From Actinomadura rubteroloni (GTDB taxonomy: Bacteria; Actinomycetota; Actinomycetes; Streptosporangiales; Streptosporangiaceae): a stretch of 64,000 nucleotides of DNA. Shown here one piece after another: positions 8,239-16,891 of the stretch. The position numbers and the translations under genes are program-made. The DNA is taken from the NCBI RefSeq assembly GCF_002911665.1, contig NZ_MTBP01000001.1:1054001-1118000 (forward strand), read 5' to 3'. Under the pieces are notes generated by a model, which ran no database searches, was not told the DNA's origin, and was given only the letters and a program-made list of their open reading frames with translations. Numbering within the stretch: position 1 is the first letter of the stretch; every line of letters begins with the position of its first letter.

Positions 8239-8994
8239 ATGCGCATCCTGTGGCTCTTCGCCCATCCCGAGCCGAGGTCCCTCAACGCCGCGCTGCGCGA
8301 CGCGGGCCGGAAGGCGCTCGCCGACCTCGGACACGAGCTGCGCGAGTCCGATCTGTACGCGATGGGGTGGAACCCGGTCGTCAGCGCGGCGGACTTCGGC
8401 GCCGGGACCGACCGGCTCGTCGTCGGCCGCGACTCGGCCGCCGCGTACGCGTCCGGCACGCTCGCCGCCGACATCCGGGAGGAACAGGACAAACTCCGGT
8501 GGGCGGACATGGTCGTCGTGCAGTTCCCGCTCTGGTGGTTCGGTCCGCCCGCGATCCTGAAGGGCTGGTTCGACCGGGTGCTAGTGGAGGGCTTCGCGTA
8601 CGGCGTGCCCGCCGAGGACGGCCGTCCGCTGCGCTACGGCGCCGGGCCGCTGAGCGGAAAGCGCGCGTTCACGGTCGTCACGACGGGGTCGGCCGCGCCG
8701 GGCTTCGCGCCGCGCGGCGTCCACGGCGCGCTGCGGGACGTCCTATGGCCGCTGCTGCACGGCGTCTTCTTCTACACCGGCATGGACGTGCTGGCACCGC
8801 TGGAGATCTCCGCCGCCGACAAGGCCACGCCCGAGGACGCCGACCGGCACGCCGCGCGCCTCCGCGACCGGCTCGCCGGGCTGGCCGACGAGACGCCGAT
8901 CCCGTTCCGCTCCGAGCGCGCCGACTACGAAGGCCTGCTGCTACGTCCGGACGTCGCGCCCGGACTCACCGGCCTCGACGCCCACCTGCGCTGA
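8239..8994 (+). CDS. NAD(P)H dehydrogenase (quinone), flavodoxin-like fold
   Basis: 251 residues with GGAAGGAGA just upstream of the ATG. The N-terminus (MRILWLFAHPEPRSLNAAL) and the FPLWWFGPPAILKGWFDRV motif are those of MdaB/KefF/NQO1-type flavoproteins that bind FAD or FMN and carry out two-electron quinone reduction. The C-terminal 50 residues form a short family extension. Its divergence from a GlxA-type regulator suggests inducible expression against electrophiles or quinones. It is convergent with the deformylase gene, directly abutting at 8994/8995. Confidence 0.87.
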   Translation: MRILWLFAHPEPRSLNAALRDAGRKALADLGHELRESDLYAMGWNPVVSAADFGAGTDRLVVGRDSAAAYASGTLAADIREEQDKLRWADMVVVQFPLWWFGPPAILKGWFDRVLVEGFAYGVPAEDGRPLRYGAGPLSGKRAFTVVTTGSAAPGFAPRGVHGALRDVLWPLLHGVFFYTGMDVLAPLEISAADKATPEDADRHAARLRDRLAGLADETPIPFRSERADYEGLLLRPDVAPGLTGLDAHLR

Positions 8995-9522
8995 CTACGG
9001 CCGCGCGGCGCGCAACTCTTCCATCTCGTCCAGGACACGCTTGCGTTCCCGCTTGGACAGACGGTCGATGTAGAGCTTCCCGCCCAGGTGGTCGGTCTCG
9101 TGCTGGAGGCACCGGGCGAGCACCCCGGTGCCCTCCACGCTGACCGGCGCGCCTGTGACGTCGAAGCCGTGGCACGTCGCGCGGTCGGGACGGGCGACGC
9201 GCGCGTGCGGCCCGGGCACCGACAGGCAGCCCTCCTCGCCGTCGTCCAGCCGCCGCGCGTCGCCCTCGGGCAGCACCAGCGTCGGATTCACGATGACGCC
9301 TTTTTGCGCCACATCATCGGCATCGGGGCAGTCGTACACGAAAACCCGCAGGTCAACGCCGATCTGATTGGCGGCGAGCCCCACGCCGTTCGCCTCGTAC
9401 ATGCTCGCGAACATGTCCTCGGTCAGCTCGGCGAGCGCGGCGTCGAACTCCGTCACCTCCCGGCACGGCCGGTGCAGAACGTCCGTCCCCACCAGCGTGA
9501 TCGGTCGTGCGCGCCCGCTCAT
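8995..9522 (-). CDS. def: Peptide deformylase
   Basis: 175 residues. All three deformylase motifs are present: [10 protein letters not shown] (about 46-55), EGCLSVPG (about 96-103) and QHETDHLGG (about 139-147, a variant of HExxH in which the two His bind the catalytic metal and Glu is the base). It removes the formyl group from nascent N-terminal methionine. Actinomycetes often have several deformylases; with no fmt or other translation gene beside it, this copy may be an accessory one. Confidence 0.93.
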   Translation of the reverse strand: MSGRARPITLVGTDVLHRPCREVTEFDAALAELTEDMFASMYEANGVGLAANQIGVDLRVFVYDCPDADDVAQKGVIVNPTLVLPEGDARRLDDGEEGCLSVPGPHARVARPDRATCHGFDVTGAPVSVEGTGVLARCLQHETDHLGGKLYIDRLSKRERKRVLDEMEELRAARP

Positions 9523-9652
9523 CCGGCCCTCCTCGCCAAACTCCGTCCCCCAAAGCGTATCGGCGGGTCAGGGCGTGGAGTCAAAGGTCACCCCTCGGGG
9601 GGCCTTTCCTTCCGGGGGGCGCGGCTGCATGATCGGGGCCGGAGGCGATCGC

Positions 9653-10684
9653 ATGGCGTTCGACGGTGTGGACTTCGGTGCGGATCCCGGTGCGAACCCG
9701 CACGGCTTGCTGGCCGCGGCGCGGGCGGCGGGGCGGGCCGTGCCCGTGTTGTTCCGCGGTGAGCCCGCGCGGCTCGTCGCCCGGTACGCGGACGTCGCGG
9801 ACGGGCTGGCGGCGACGGAGCTGACCGCGCCGGACGGGCGTCCCGACGTCGGCCCGTACGCCGCGCCGCATCCGCTCGACCCGGTGCTCGCGGCGACGCC
9901 GCGGGCGCTGATCCGGTCGCTCGCGGACGGGCTCGTCGCGCACCTGGACGGTGCCGCCGATCTCGTCGCCGACTTCGCCGCCCGGTACCCGTCGCTGGTC
10001 GTCTCGCGGCTGCTCGGGCTCGGCGGGTCGGCGCTGCCGGAACTGCGGTCGCTTGCCGCCGACCCGGCCGGCGCCGAGCGGTTCGCGCGGCGCCTCACCG
10101 GGCCGATCGCCGAGCGGCGCGGCGAGCCGCGCGACGACCTGCTGTCGCGGCTCGTCGCCACCGGCGCGGCGGACGAGGAGATCGTGGACTTCGTGCGGCT
10201 CCTGCTGCCCGTCGAGGCCGTCTGCCACGGCATCGGGAACCTGCTGCACGGCGTGCTGACGGCACCGGACGGGTGGGCGCGCGTGCGCGCCGACGCCGCC
10301 TACCGGGCCGCCGCGCCGGCGGAGGCGCTGCGCTGGGAGCCGCCCGCGGCCGTCCGTCCGCGCCGGGCCACCGGGCCGCTGACCTGGGGGGACGTGACGG
10401 TCGCGGACGGCGATCTGGTCCTGCTGTCGCCCGCCGGGGCCAACCGCGACCCGGACGTGTTCCCCGACCCCGACCGGTTCGACCCGGATCGTCCCGCCGC
10501 GTCCCCCGGCCTCGCCTTCCCGGACGGCCCGCACGCCGACCTGGCCCGCGCACAACTGGCCGCCGCCCTGGACGCCCTCGCCGCGCGGTTCACGACGGTC
10601 GAGCTGGCCGTGCCGCCGGACGAGGTCGTCGTGTCGGGAACGCTCGTCCGGGGTCCCGAGCGGCTGCCCGTCAAGCTGGCCTAG
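9653..10684 (+). CDS. Cytochrome P450-like protein lacking the heme-ligand cysteine
   Basis: 343 residues from ATG 9653 (GGAGG at 9641-9645); typical bacterial P450s have about 400. P450 features are present: an ExxR-like EALRWEPPAAVRPRR region, the SPAGANRDPDVFPDPDRFDP stretch and a C-terminal LAFPDGPHADLARAQLAAAL segment aligned with the heme-binding loop. In that loop the invariant Cys is Asp and the following Gly is Ala, so no thiolate ligand remains. The I-helix acid-alcohol motif (AGxxT) is also missing (VEAVCHGIGN), as is the usual DPPEHTRLR region. It is probably not a monooxygenase. P450 homologues without the Cys, such as the EryCII/DesVIII glycosyltransferase activators, show that the fold can serve as a scaffold. 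The last 4 bp overlap a convergent oxygenase gene. Confidence 0.8.
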   Translation: MAFDGVDFGADPGANPHGLLAAARAAGRAVPVLFRGEPARLVARYADVADGLAATELTAPDGRPDVGPYAAPHPLDPVLAATPRALIRSLADGLVAHLDGAADLVADFAARYPSLVVSRLLGLGGSALPELRSLAADPAGAERFARRLTGPIAERRGEPRDDLLSRLVATGAADEEIVDFVRLLLPVEAVCHGIGNLLHGVLTAPDGWARVRADAAYRAAAPAEALRWEPPAAVRPRRATGPLTWGDVTVADGDLVLLSPAGANRDPDVFPDPDRFDPDRPAASPGLAFPDGPHADLARAQLAAALDALAARFTTVELAVPPDEVVVSGTLVRGPERLPVKLA

Positions 10685-11640
10685 GTCCCCCGGTAGTTCG
10701 CCGCGATCCGCTGCCGCAGGTACTCCTCTGCGGTGATCGGCGGATAGCGCCCGGCGGGGCCTTCGATCACGACGTCGGCGTTGGCCTGCGCGAAGAACGC
10801 GATGCTCTGGCGCGGCCCCCGGTCCTCGCCCGGCCCGGGACTCTTCACCCGGTGGAAGTTGGACGGCAGCAGATCGTCGCTCCAGCGCATGAGCATGTCG
10901 CCGATGTTGCAGGTGACGGCGTCGTCGGAGGCCTCGACGGGCGTCCACGTCCCGGCGTCGCGCTCGCGGCCGGGGCACACCTGGAGGCCGCTCTGCCCGT
11001 CCCGCTGGAACAGCAGCGTGAGGCAGTCGAAGTCGGTGTGCGCGCCCGCGCGCCACAGGCCGGTCGCGTCCGGCGGCACGGCGAAGTAGTGCAGCAGGCG
11101 CAGCGTGCTGCGGTAGCCCGGGTCGGACGGGTCGTGGGCGCGGGCGAAGAAGTCCGCGTCGAACCCGAGGCGCGTCGCGAAGCAGGACAGCAGCTTCATC
11201 GCCAGGTCCCGGCACTGGGCTTCGAAGCGCAGGAGCGTCGTGCGGAACTCGTCGGAGGGCCAGAGGCCGTCCATGTGCGGACGGGTGATCTGGAACGACT
11301 CCTTCTGGTCGGGCGTCCCGACGGACGGCCGGACCTGCGACAGGCTCTCCCAGCCCGCGTTGCGCCCCTTGCGGAGCGGATAGCGGGCTTTGGTCGCGTC
11401 CGGGAGGGCGAAGAAGCGCTCGGCCGTCGCGAACGCCTCCCGGACGTCCGCGAGGTCGATCCCGTGCGCGACGACCTGGAAGAACCCGATCTCGACGGCC
11501 GCGTTCCAGACCTGCTCGGTGATCTCGTCGCGCCGGGCCGCGAAGTCCGACAGGTCGATCCGGCGGATCTCCCGCGCCATCTCGGTGCCGAGCCCGCCCA
11601 TCCGGGACTCGCGGTGCAGTTCGGTCAGTTCGTAGGACAT
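10681..11640 (-). CDS. Isopenicillin N synthase-like 2OG-Fe(II) oxygenase
   Basis: 319 residues from ATG 11640 with GGAGGA upstream. The N-terminal DIOX_N domain (IRRIDLSDFAARR...GFFQVVAHGI) is followed by the 2OG-FeII_Oxy domain with Fe ligands AHTDFD (about 203-205) and NFHRVKSP (about 262) and the 2-oxoglutarate-binding RQS of GPRQSIAFF. It should hydroxylate or desaturate a small molecule using 2-oxoglutarate and O2. The family is broad and the substrate cannot be assigned. It is convergent with the P450-like gene, overlapping by 4 bp. Confidence 0.9.
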   Translation of the reverse strand: MSYELTELHRESRMGGLGTEMAREIRRIDLSDFAARRDEITEQVWNAAVEIGFFQVVAHGIDLADVREAFATAERFFALPDATKARYPLRKGRNAGWESLSQVRPSVGTPDQKESFQITRPHMDGLWPSDEFRTTLLRFEAQCRDLAMKLLSCFATRLGFDADFFARAHDPSDPGYRSTLRLLHYFAVPPDATGLWRAGAHTDFDCLTLLFQRDGQSGLQVCPGRERDAGTWTPVEASDDAVTCNIGDMLMRWSDDLLPSNFHRVKSPGPGEDRGPRQSIAFFAQANADVVIEGPAGRYPPITAEEYLRQRIAANYRGT

Positions 11641-11783
11641 GTGGCGGTCCTCCGACACGAGACCGCGCGCACTTGTCGAGGCGGAGCAACGCAATCCGAG
11701 GCAGTCGGTGCCCGAGATTACGCGCGGTCTCTGCGATACCGCCCATCATCGGGCACGACGATCACACCGGCGTTACATCCGGC

Positions 11784-12857
11784 TCACCGGACGGGGACGA
11801 GAAGGTCCAGGTCAGGGCGGGGGACCCCGGCGCGGACGGCCAGCGCGTCCCGGTCCAGACCGGACATCTCGATCGCCCGCGTCAGCATCGTCGGCCCCTC
11901 CAGCGGACGCGCCGGACCCGGCTCCCGCCGCCGCATCCCCTGCCGCGCCATCCCCGCCATCGCCGCGCGGTAGACGGGTTCGGGCATGACACCGAGCGTC
12001 CGCGCCCGGTACAGCAGCGCCGCGAGGCTCACGCCCCAGCGGGCCTTCAGCGCGGCGAGCCGGTCCCAGTCGGCGAACGCGGGCAGCTCGCCCGCGATCT
12101 CGTCGGCGGGCATGAGGAACTCGGCCGCGAACCGCTGCGCCTGGTCCTCGACGATCTTCTCGCCGGGCTCGGCGTCCGCGTGCATGACGAGATGGCCCAG
12201 CTCGTGCGCGCCGTCGAACCGGTTGCGCCAGTAGTCGCCCTTGGCCGGGTTGAACAGCACCAGCGGACGCGGATGCGCTCCGACGCTGAACGCGTCCACC
12301 CGCTCGGCGACCGGCGGCAGCACCACGACGATCACGCCGCCCGCCTCCAGCAGCCGTACCACGTGCGGGACCGGTCCCGGGGACGGGCACAGCGCCGCCC
12401 GCGCCCGCCGCGCCGCGTCCGCCGGGCCCGGTCCGCCGATCTCGTCCGGCGGGACGGGACGTTCCGGCAGCGTCACCGCCGGGAACTCCACGACCTCCTC
12501 GAGCGCCGCCACGACGTCCGCCGCGATGCGGCCGTAGGCGAGGGCCTGGTCGCGCTCGATCTGCGTCGTCGCGCGCAGCGACCGGAAGTGCGCCGAGTCC
12601 AGCGCGCGCGGCGGACCGGCCGCGCCGCCGAAGAACTCGGCCGGGACGCCGAGCGCCACCGCGAGCCGGGCCGGCACCGGGTCCGGGGGACGCGCGATGC
12701 CCGCCTCGAAGCGGCCGATCGCGGCGGGCGTCGTGCCGACCGCCTGGGCGAGCTGGTTCTTGCGCAGGCCGCGCAGCCGCCGCGCCAGCGTCAGCCGTTC
12801 ACCGTCGAACGGCCGACGGGCGGCGGCGGGGCGGGACGTGGGAAAACGTTCGTTCAC
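11784..12857 (-). CDS. XRE helix-turn-helix protein with ImmA/IrrE metallopeptidase domain
   Basis: 357 residues from GTG 12857, whose GTGA overlaps the stop of the upstream partner gene. N-terminal XRE HTH at about residues 18-70 (LTLARRLRGLRKNQLAQAVG, PAAIGRFEAG). The C-terminal half is an ImmA/IrrE (DUF955) zinc peptidase with HELGHL at about 217-222 and the downstream AAEFLMP motif. Proteins of this class cleave a partner repressor, as in ImmA/ImmR of ICEBs1 and IrrE/DdrO of Deinococcus. Here repressor-like HTH and protease are in one chain, which is common in actinobacteria. With the 221-aa partner and the damage-type promoter at 13527-13554 it could form a stress, toxin-antitoxin-like or defence module. 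Confidence 0.88.
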   Translation of the reverse strand: MNERFPTSRPAAARRPFDGERLTLARRLRGLRKNQLAQAVGTTPAAIGRFEAGIARPPDPVPARLAVALGVPAEFFGGAAGPPRALDSAHFRSLRATTQIERDQALAYGRIAADVVAALEEVVEFPAVTLPERPVPPDEIGGPGPADAARRARAALCPSPGPVPHVVRLLEAGGVIVVVLPPVAERVDAFSVGAHPRPLVLFNPAKGDYWRNRFDGAHELGHLVMHADAEPGEKIVEDQAQRFAAEFLMPADEIAGELPAFADWDRLAALKARWGVSLAALLYRARTLGVMPEPVYRAAMAGMARQGMRRREPGPARPLEGPTMLTRAIEMSGLDRDALAVRAGVPRPDLDLLVPVR

Positions 12858-13519
12858 CAGGCCGTTTCGGTGCTCGTCGCGCGCCTTCGCCGCAGGACGA
12901 CGTCCGCGGCGTCGTCCGTCCACAGCGGAAGGGTGGGCTCGACGAGCTTACGGCGCGGATCGGCGCCGAGCGACGCGTCGTCCAGCGCGCGGACCCAGTG
13001 CCACGCGCCGCCGCCGTCGTCGTTGAACCGGGGACGGCCCAGGTAGAGCTCCAGTTGCAGCGGCTCCTCCGTGGCGCTGTGGGCGAGGACGAGCGTGACG
13101 ATCCCGGGCGTGTCGGCCGGGACGCCGGGGATCTCCAGGGCGAGCTGCGGGTCGTCGGCGAACTCCTGGCGGGCCACGGCCTGCTTGGTGGGGCTGTCGC
13201 GATCCCAGCGGAGCGCGTGGACGGCCCCGAGGTGGTGCCTTTTCAACAGCACGCGGTACCGGCCGCAGCGCCAGCCCGGCGAGTTGTTGAGGTCGTCGCG
13301 GACGATCGGGCCCGGCTCGTCGTCGCCGATGCCGAACACGCGGTCGAGCCAGGACTCCAGGACGTCGAACGAGCTGGTCCCGAACGACCGTTCCTTGAAC
13401 CCGGCGGACCTGCTCATGCCGCCGAACACGGCGAGCGTCGCCTCCTTGTGGGCCTCCCGCGCGGCGTGCAGGAACCCGGCGGCGCGCAGCGTCGCCCACG
13501 CATCCCGCTTCTCGTCCAT
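12854..13519 (-). CDS. Hypothetical protein cotranscribed with XRE-ImmA protease
   Basis: 221 residues from ATG 13519. No known family recognised. The sequence is soluble, mixed alpha/beta, with a GYR...LLKRHHLGAVHALRWDR stretch and a LELYLGRPRFNDDGGGAWHW stretch rich in aromatics. Its stop overlaps the GTG of the XRE-ImmA gene by 4 bp, so the pair is tightly coupled. A -10-like TAGGCT ends 7 nt before the ATG, implying a leaderless transcript. Candidate roles are substrate, toxin or partner of the protease; none is shown by the sequence. Confidence 0.7.
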   Translation of the reverse strand: MDEKRDAWATLRAAGFLHAAREAHKEATLAVFGGMSRSAGFKERSFGTSSFDVLESWLDRVFGIGDDEPGPIVRDDLNNSPGWRCGRYRVLLKRHHLGAVHALRWDRDSPTKQAVARQEFADDPQLALEIPGVPADTPGIVTLVLAHSATEEPLQLELYLGRPRFNDDGGGAWHWVRALDDASLGADPRRKLVEPTLPLWTDDAADVVLRRRRATSTETAW

Positions 13520-13526
13520 GCTCCGC

Positions 13527-13554
13527 AGCCTAGGCGGGGGGTCCGACATTTTCG
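13527..13554 (-). promoter_or_regulatory. Putative PafBC/RecA-NDp-type DNA-damage promoter
   Basis: On the minus strand, CCCCGAAAATGTCGGA is followed by a -10 TAGGCT (13527-13532) with 10 nt between TGTCGG (13543-13548) and TAGGCT. The -10 ends 7 nt before the ATG at 13519. The layout resembles the actinobacterial RecA-NDp/PafBC motif (TTGTCRGTGG, then 7-8 nt, then TAnnnT). The same spacing occurs at 18546-18567 and 51060-51081. Confidence 0.6.
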
Positions 13555-13615
13555 GGGGACGATCTGAGTACCTGAGCGGATGTCCGGGACCTCTGGTTCG
13601 TCCGACGCTGGACGC

Positions 13616-15934
13616 ATGTCGCTCTTCTGCCCGGGATGTCATGCGCCGCTGGCGTCCCCCACCGAGACCTGCCGCAGGTGCGGGCTCGACCTCGGCCTGC
13701 CCGGCGCGGACGCCCTGTGGCGGATCGAGTACGCGCTCGCCGACCTCGTCCGGCAGCGCAACGCCCTCCTGACGTCGCTCCACGCCCGGACGCACGGCGT
13801 CGCCCCCGGTGCCCGCGCGCCCCGACCCGAGGTACCTAGGGTCGGGGTCCGCAACGTCCTGCTGGGGCTCGGTGCGGCCACGTTGGGCATCGCGGCGGTG
13901 GTGTTCACCGCGCTGACGTGGGACGCACTCGGGCTGTTCGGTCGCGCGGCGATCCTGTGCACGCTGACGGGGATCGCGCTCGGGCTGGCGTGGCCGCTGG
14001 CGCGGCGGGGGCTCGCGGCGACGGCCGAGGCGGTCGCGTTCGTCGGGCTGGTGCTGCTCGGCGTCCTCGCGGCGACGGCCTACGGATCGAACGTCGGGGG
14101 GCTGGGCGATCTATCGGCCGACCGATACGGCATCGGCGCGTCCGCCGTCGTCGCCCTGCTCTGGACGGCCTACGCCCGCGTCGCGCCCTTGCGGGCAGCC
14201 GCCCCCACGGCCGTGGTCCTCGCGCAGATTCCCGCGCTGTTCGTTATCCACGCGCTGGACGGTTCGTTCGTCGGTACGGCCGCGACGCTGCTCGGCCTGT
14301 CGCTGGCGGACCTCCTGATCCGGACCACGACCCGCAGCATCGCGCGGGGCGTCGCGACGGCGGCGGGCGCGTCCGCCGGGACGCTCGGCACGGTCGGCGC
14401 GCTCGCCGGCCTGCTCGTCGCCCTCGACACCCCGTGGACCGACGCCGCCGGGGAGCACGCGGCGGTCATCGCCCTGGCGGGCGCGGTGGCGGCGGCCTGG
14501 GCCGTCGTCGTGGACCGCCGCGCGGCGCTGGCGACCGGCGCGGCCCTCACGTCCCTGCTCACGGCTGTGGCGATCAACCCGCCGGACGTCCCGGCGCGGC
14601 TGGATCCGCCGATCGCCTGGACACCCGTCGCCCTGCTGCTCGCCGCCATCACGGTGGCCGGCACCGCCGTCCTGACGCGCGACATGCTCGGGCGGCTGTC
14701 GGACAGGGTTCGGTGGCTCGTGATCGGTGCGTCGGCGATGGGAGCCACGGGGCTGCCGTTCGCGCTGTACCTCGCGTTGGACGCCGCAGGGCAGCCGTTT
14801 CGGGTTCTGGACGCTGGCGTGTGGCAGAGCGGCGACCTGTTCGCCACGTCCCTCACCGCAGGGCCGGTGACGTTCGCCATCCTCGCGGTCGTCGGGGCGC
14901 GGTTCCCGGCGGTCGCCGTTCCAGCGGTCGTGCTGGCCGCCGTCGGGCTGCCGGGGACCGAACTCGGCCCCTTCGTAGCGGTCGGCGTGGCGGCCGGGCT
15001 CGCGGCGTGGGCCGTGCGGCGGGACGACGCGCGTCTCGCGGCGGGGATCGGTGCCGTCGTGCTCGGTGCGTGGGCGGTGACGGCGTCGCTCGCCGGTGAG
15101 GTGCGGACGGTCGGCGTCCTTGCAGCGCTGACCGCACTGGCGGCTGTCGTTGCGCTGGTGTCCGCACCGCTGCGTCCGGCGGCGCAGGCGGTCGCGGTCC
15201 TGACGGCCGGAGGGTTCGCGGCGGCGCAGGGGCTCGCCGCGGGCCTTCCGGCGCACGGCGCGGCGTTCGCGGTGCTCGCGGCGGCGGCCGCCGGGACGGC
15301 GCTCGGCCGCGTCCCGGCGGAGATCGCCGCCGCCGGCACGGGCGCGGCGGCGCTCGCGATGACGGCCGACGACCCGGTGTGGCTGAGCTGCGCGCTCGCG
15401 ACCGCCGGTGTCATCGCGACGGCGGCGGCGCTGCGTCCGTCCCGGCGCGACGCCGCGTACGCGGGCTCGGCGCTGCTCGCGCTGGCGTGGTGGGTGCGGC
15501 TCGGCGCGTCCGGCGTGACCGTCCCGGAGGCGTACACGGCGCCGGTCTCGCTCGCGCTGCTCGTCGTCGGGCACCTGCGGCGGCCGAAGCTCCCGTCCTG
15601 GCTCGCCTACGGCCCGGCGCTCGCCGGGACGCTCGTCCCGAGCCTGCTCGCGTCCTGGTCCGGCGACGGCGCCGTCCGGCCCGCACTTCTGGCGCTCGGC
15701 GCGACGGCGATCGTCCTCGCGGGCGCCCGCTTCCGCCTCCAGGCCCCGCTGGCGCTCGGCGGCGCGGCCCTCCTCCTGGACGCGCTCCGCTACCTGGCGC
15801 CGCTCCTCCAGGACGTGCCGGGCTGGATCCCGATCACGGTCGTGGGCCTACTGCTGGTCGCCGTCGGCGCCACCTACGAACGCCGCCTCCGCGAACTACG
15901 CCGCGCCCGCGCCGCCTTCGCCCGCCTCAACTGA
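13616..15934 (+). CDS. Large polytopic membrane protein with N-terminal zinc ribbon
   Basis: 772 residues from ATG 13616. The first 30 residues hold a CPGC...CRRCG zinc ribbon. After a linker, the chain is almost continuously hydrophobic from about residue 80 to 750, with at least 20 likely spans rich in Ala, Leu, Val and Gly. This is the architecture of the SCO7613-type membrane proteins of actinobacteria. Function unknown; no transporter signature or catalytic motif is visible. The in-frame ATG at 13580 adds 12 residues without a better RBS. It diverges from the XRE-ImmA operon. Confidence 0.78.
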   Translation: MSLFCPGCHAPLASPTETCRRCGLDLGLPGADALWRIEYALADLVRQRNALLTSLHARTHGVAPGARAPRPEVPRVGVRNVLLGLGAATLGIAAVVFTALTWDALGLFGRAAILCTLTGIALGLAWPLARRGLAATAEAVAFVGLVLLGVLAATAYGSNVGGLGDLSADRYGIGASAVVALLWTAYARVAPLRAAAPTAVVLAQIPALFVIHALDGSFVGTAATLLGLSLADLLIRTTTRSIARGVATAAGASAGTLGTVGALAGLLVALDTPWTDAAGEHAAVIALAGAVAAAWAVVVDRRAALATGAALTSLLTAVAINPPDVPARLDPPIAWTPVALLLAAITVAGTAVLTRDMLGRLSDRVRWLVIGASAMGATGLPFALYLALDAAGQPFRVLDAGVWQSGDLFATSLTAGPVTFAILAVVGARFPAVAVPAVVLAAVGLPGTELGPFVAVGVAAGLAAWAVRRDDARLAAGIGAVVLGAWAVTASLAGEVRTVGVLAALTALAAVVALVSAPLRPAAQAVAVLTAGGFAAAQGLAAGLPAHGAAFAVLAAAAAGTALGRVPAEIAAAGTGAAALAMTADDPVWLSCALATAGVIATAAALRPSRRDAAYAGSALLALAWWVRLGASGVTVPEAYTAPVSLALLVVGHLRRPKLPSWLAYGPALAGTLVPSLLASWSGDGAVRPALLALGATAIVLAGARFRLQAPLALGGAALLLDALRYLAPLLQDVPGWIPITVVGLLLVAVGATYERRLRELRRARAAFARLN

Positions 15935-15952
15935 ACCACCCCGGCCGCGCGC

Positions 15953-16017
15953 CTCAGCCCGCCTGCGCGACTCAGCCCGCCTGCGCGGGTTGGCTCGCGT
16001 GCGCGGGTTGGCTCGCG
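15953..16017. repeat. Two pairs of 18-bp-period repeats
   Basis: CTCAGCCCGCCTGCGCG occurs at 15953-15969 and 15971-15987. GCGCGGGTTGGCTCGCG occurs at 15983-15999 and 16001-16017. The second pair is partly complementary to the first, so the region can fold. It lies between convergent genes and may act as a bidirectional terminator. Confidence 0.65.
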
Positions 16018-16042
16018 CGGGGCCGGGCGGTGCGCGGGGAGG

Positions 16043-16456
16043 CTAGCGGGGGACGCGGCGGGCCACCTCGTCGGCCAGGCGGTCCAGCGAGCGGCGCAGC
16101 ATCCGGTTCGTCCGGTCGACGGCGCGGGCGGCGCCGCGCGCCTCGGGGCGTTCGTCGCCGAGGAAGGACAGGTGGACGACGACCTCGCTCGCCCCGTCCG
16201 CCTGATCGTTGACCTGGAGCCAGCCCGCGTAGTCGGGACGTTCGCGCAGGCCCCACTCCAGGCGGAGCTGGTCGGGGACGCGACGCAGGAGGCCGGCGTG
16301 GGCGGCGTCCGCTCCGATGTCGCGGCTGTGCGCCTCGACCAGGTCGTCGGCGATCTCGCGCGTCTCGATCTCCTCGGGCAGCCAGCCCAGTTCGGCGGCG
16401 ACGTCGAACACGATCGCGCTGCCCGCCAGGATTCGGCGACTTTCCTCGTATTCCAT
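16043..16456 (-). CDS. SRPBCC-like (polyketide cyclase/START superfamily) protein
   Basis: 137 residues. The opening (SRRILAGSAIVFDVAAELGWLPEEI), a central GWLQVNDQADGASEVVVHLSF strand pair and a long C-terminal amphipathic helix fit a small SRPBCC fold with a hydrophobic ligand cavity. The subgroup is unclear, so function is not assigned. A TAGCGC element ends 6 nt before the ATG, suggesting a leaderless transcript. Its 3' end faces the large membrane-protein gene. Confidence 0.65.
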   Translation of the reverse strand: MEYEESRRILAGSAIVFDVAAELGWLPEEIETREIADDLVEAHSRDIGADAAHAGLLRRVPDQLRLEWGLRERPDYAGWLQVNDQADGASEVVVHLSFLGDERPEARGAARAVDRTNRMLRRSLDRLADEVARRVPR

Positions 16457-16519
16457 ACGGTTGCGCTACCCGAGCGCGCCGCCGCGTTAACGCCGAGTCA
16501 CGGGGGTAGGGGGCGGCGC

Positions 16520-16810
16520 ATGAACGACAACCGCAGATCCGCCCGTGAGCTGGCCGAAGAACTGGCGAGCAATCCCGACGACCCCCGCTTCCGCAACCGC
16601 AGGCCCGGCATCCGCGCCACACGCCGCATCTCCCGCGAGGACGCCGACGCTGATACGGCGGGGATGGAAGGCGGCTTCGGTACGACCGGAGGCGGCAGTC
16701 CGGGCGGCAGCGGCTTCGGTCGTACGCAGGGCCACGCCGTGCCGGACACGCCGCCCGGCGACGAGTTCGGCGAGCCGTCCACGGACGACGGGGACATTCC
16801 GCGCCCCTGA
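16520..16810 (+). CDS. Small hydrophilic, Gly/Asp-rich protein
   Basis: 96 residues from ATG 16520. The sequence is polar and probably disordered: a basic N-terminal third with RFRNRRPGIRATRRIS, then a Gly-rich centre (GGFGTTGGGSPGGSGFGR) and an acidic end. No domain recognised. It diverges from the SRPBCC-like gene and precedes the DUF6745 gene by 81 bp. Codon use is typical of the genome, which supports a real gene. Confidence 0.6.
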   Translation: MNDNRRSARELAEELASNPDDPRFRNRRPGIRATRRISREDADADTAGMEGGFGTTGGGSPGGSGFGRTQGHAVPDTPPGDEFGEPSTDDGDIPRP

Positions 16811-16891
16811 AAATAAGGGTTGCGCACGGTGCGGCGGGGCCGTCACCATGATCCGCATGATCTCTGGAAAGGCGGACCGCGAAGTCCTCCG

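Noticed and set aside
14111..15574. Two long minus-strand frames opposite the polytopic membrane protein
   Set aside because: Low-complexity shadows; the plus strand has a zinc ribbon and a convincing hydrophobicity pattern.
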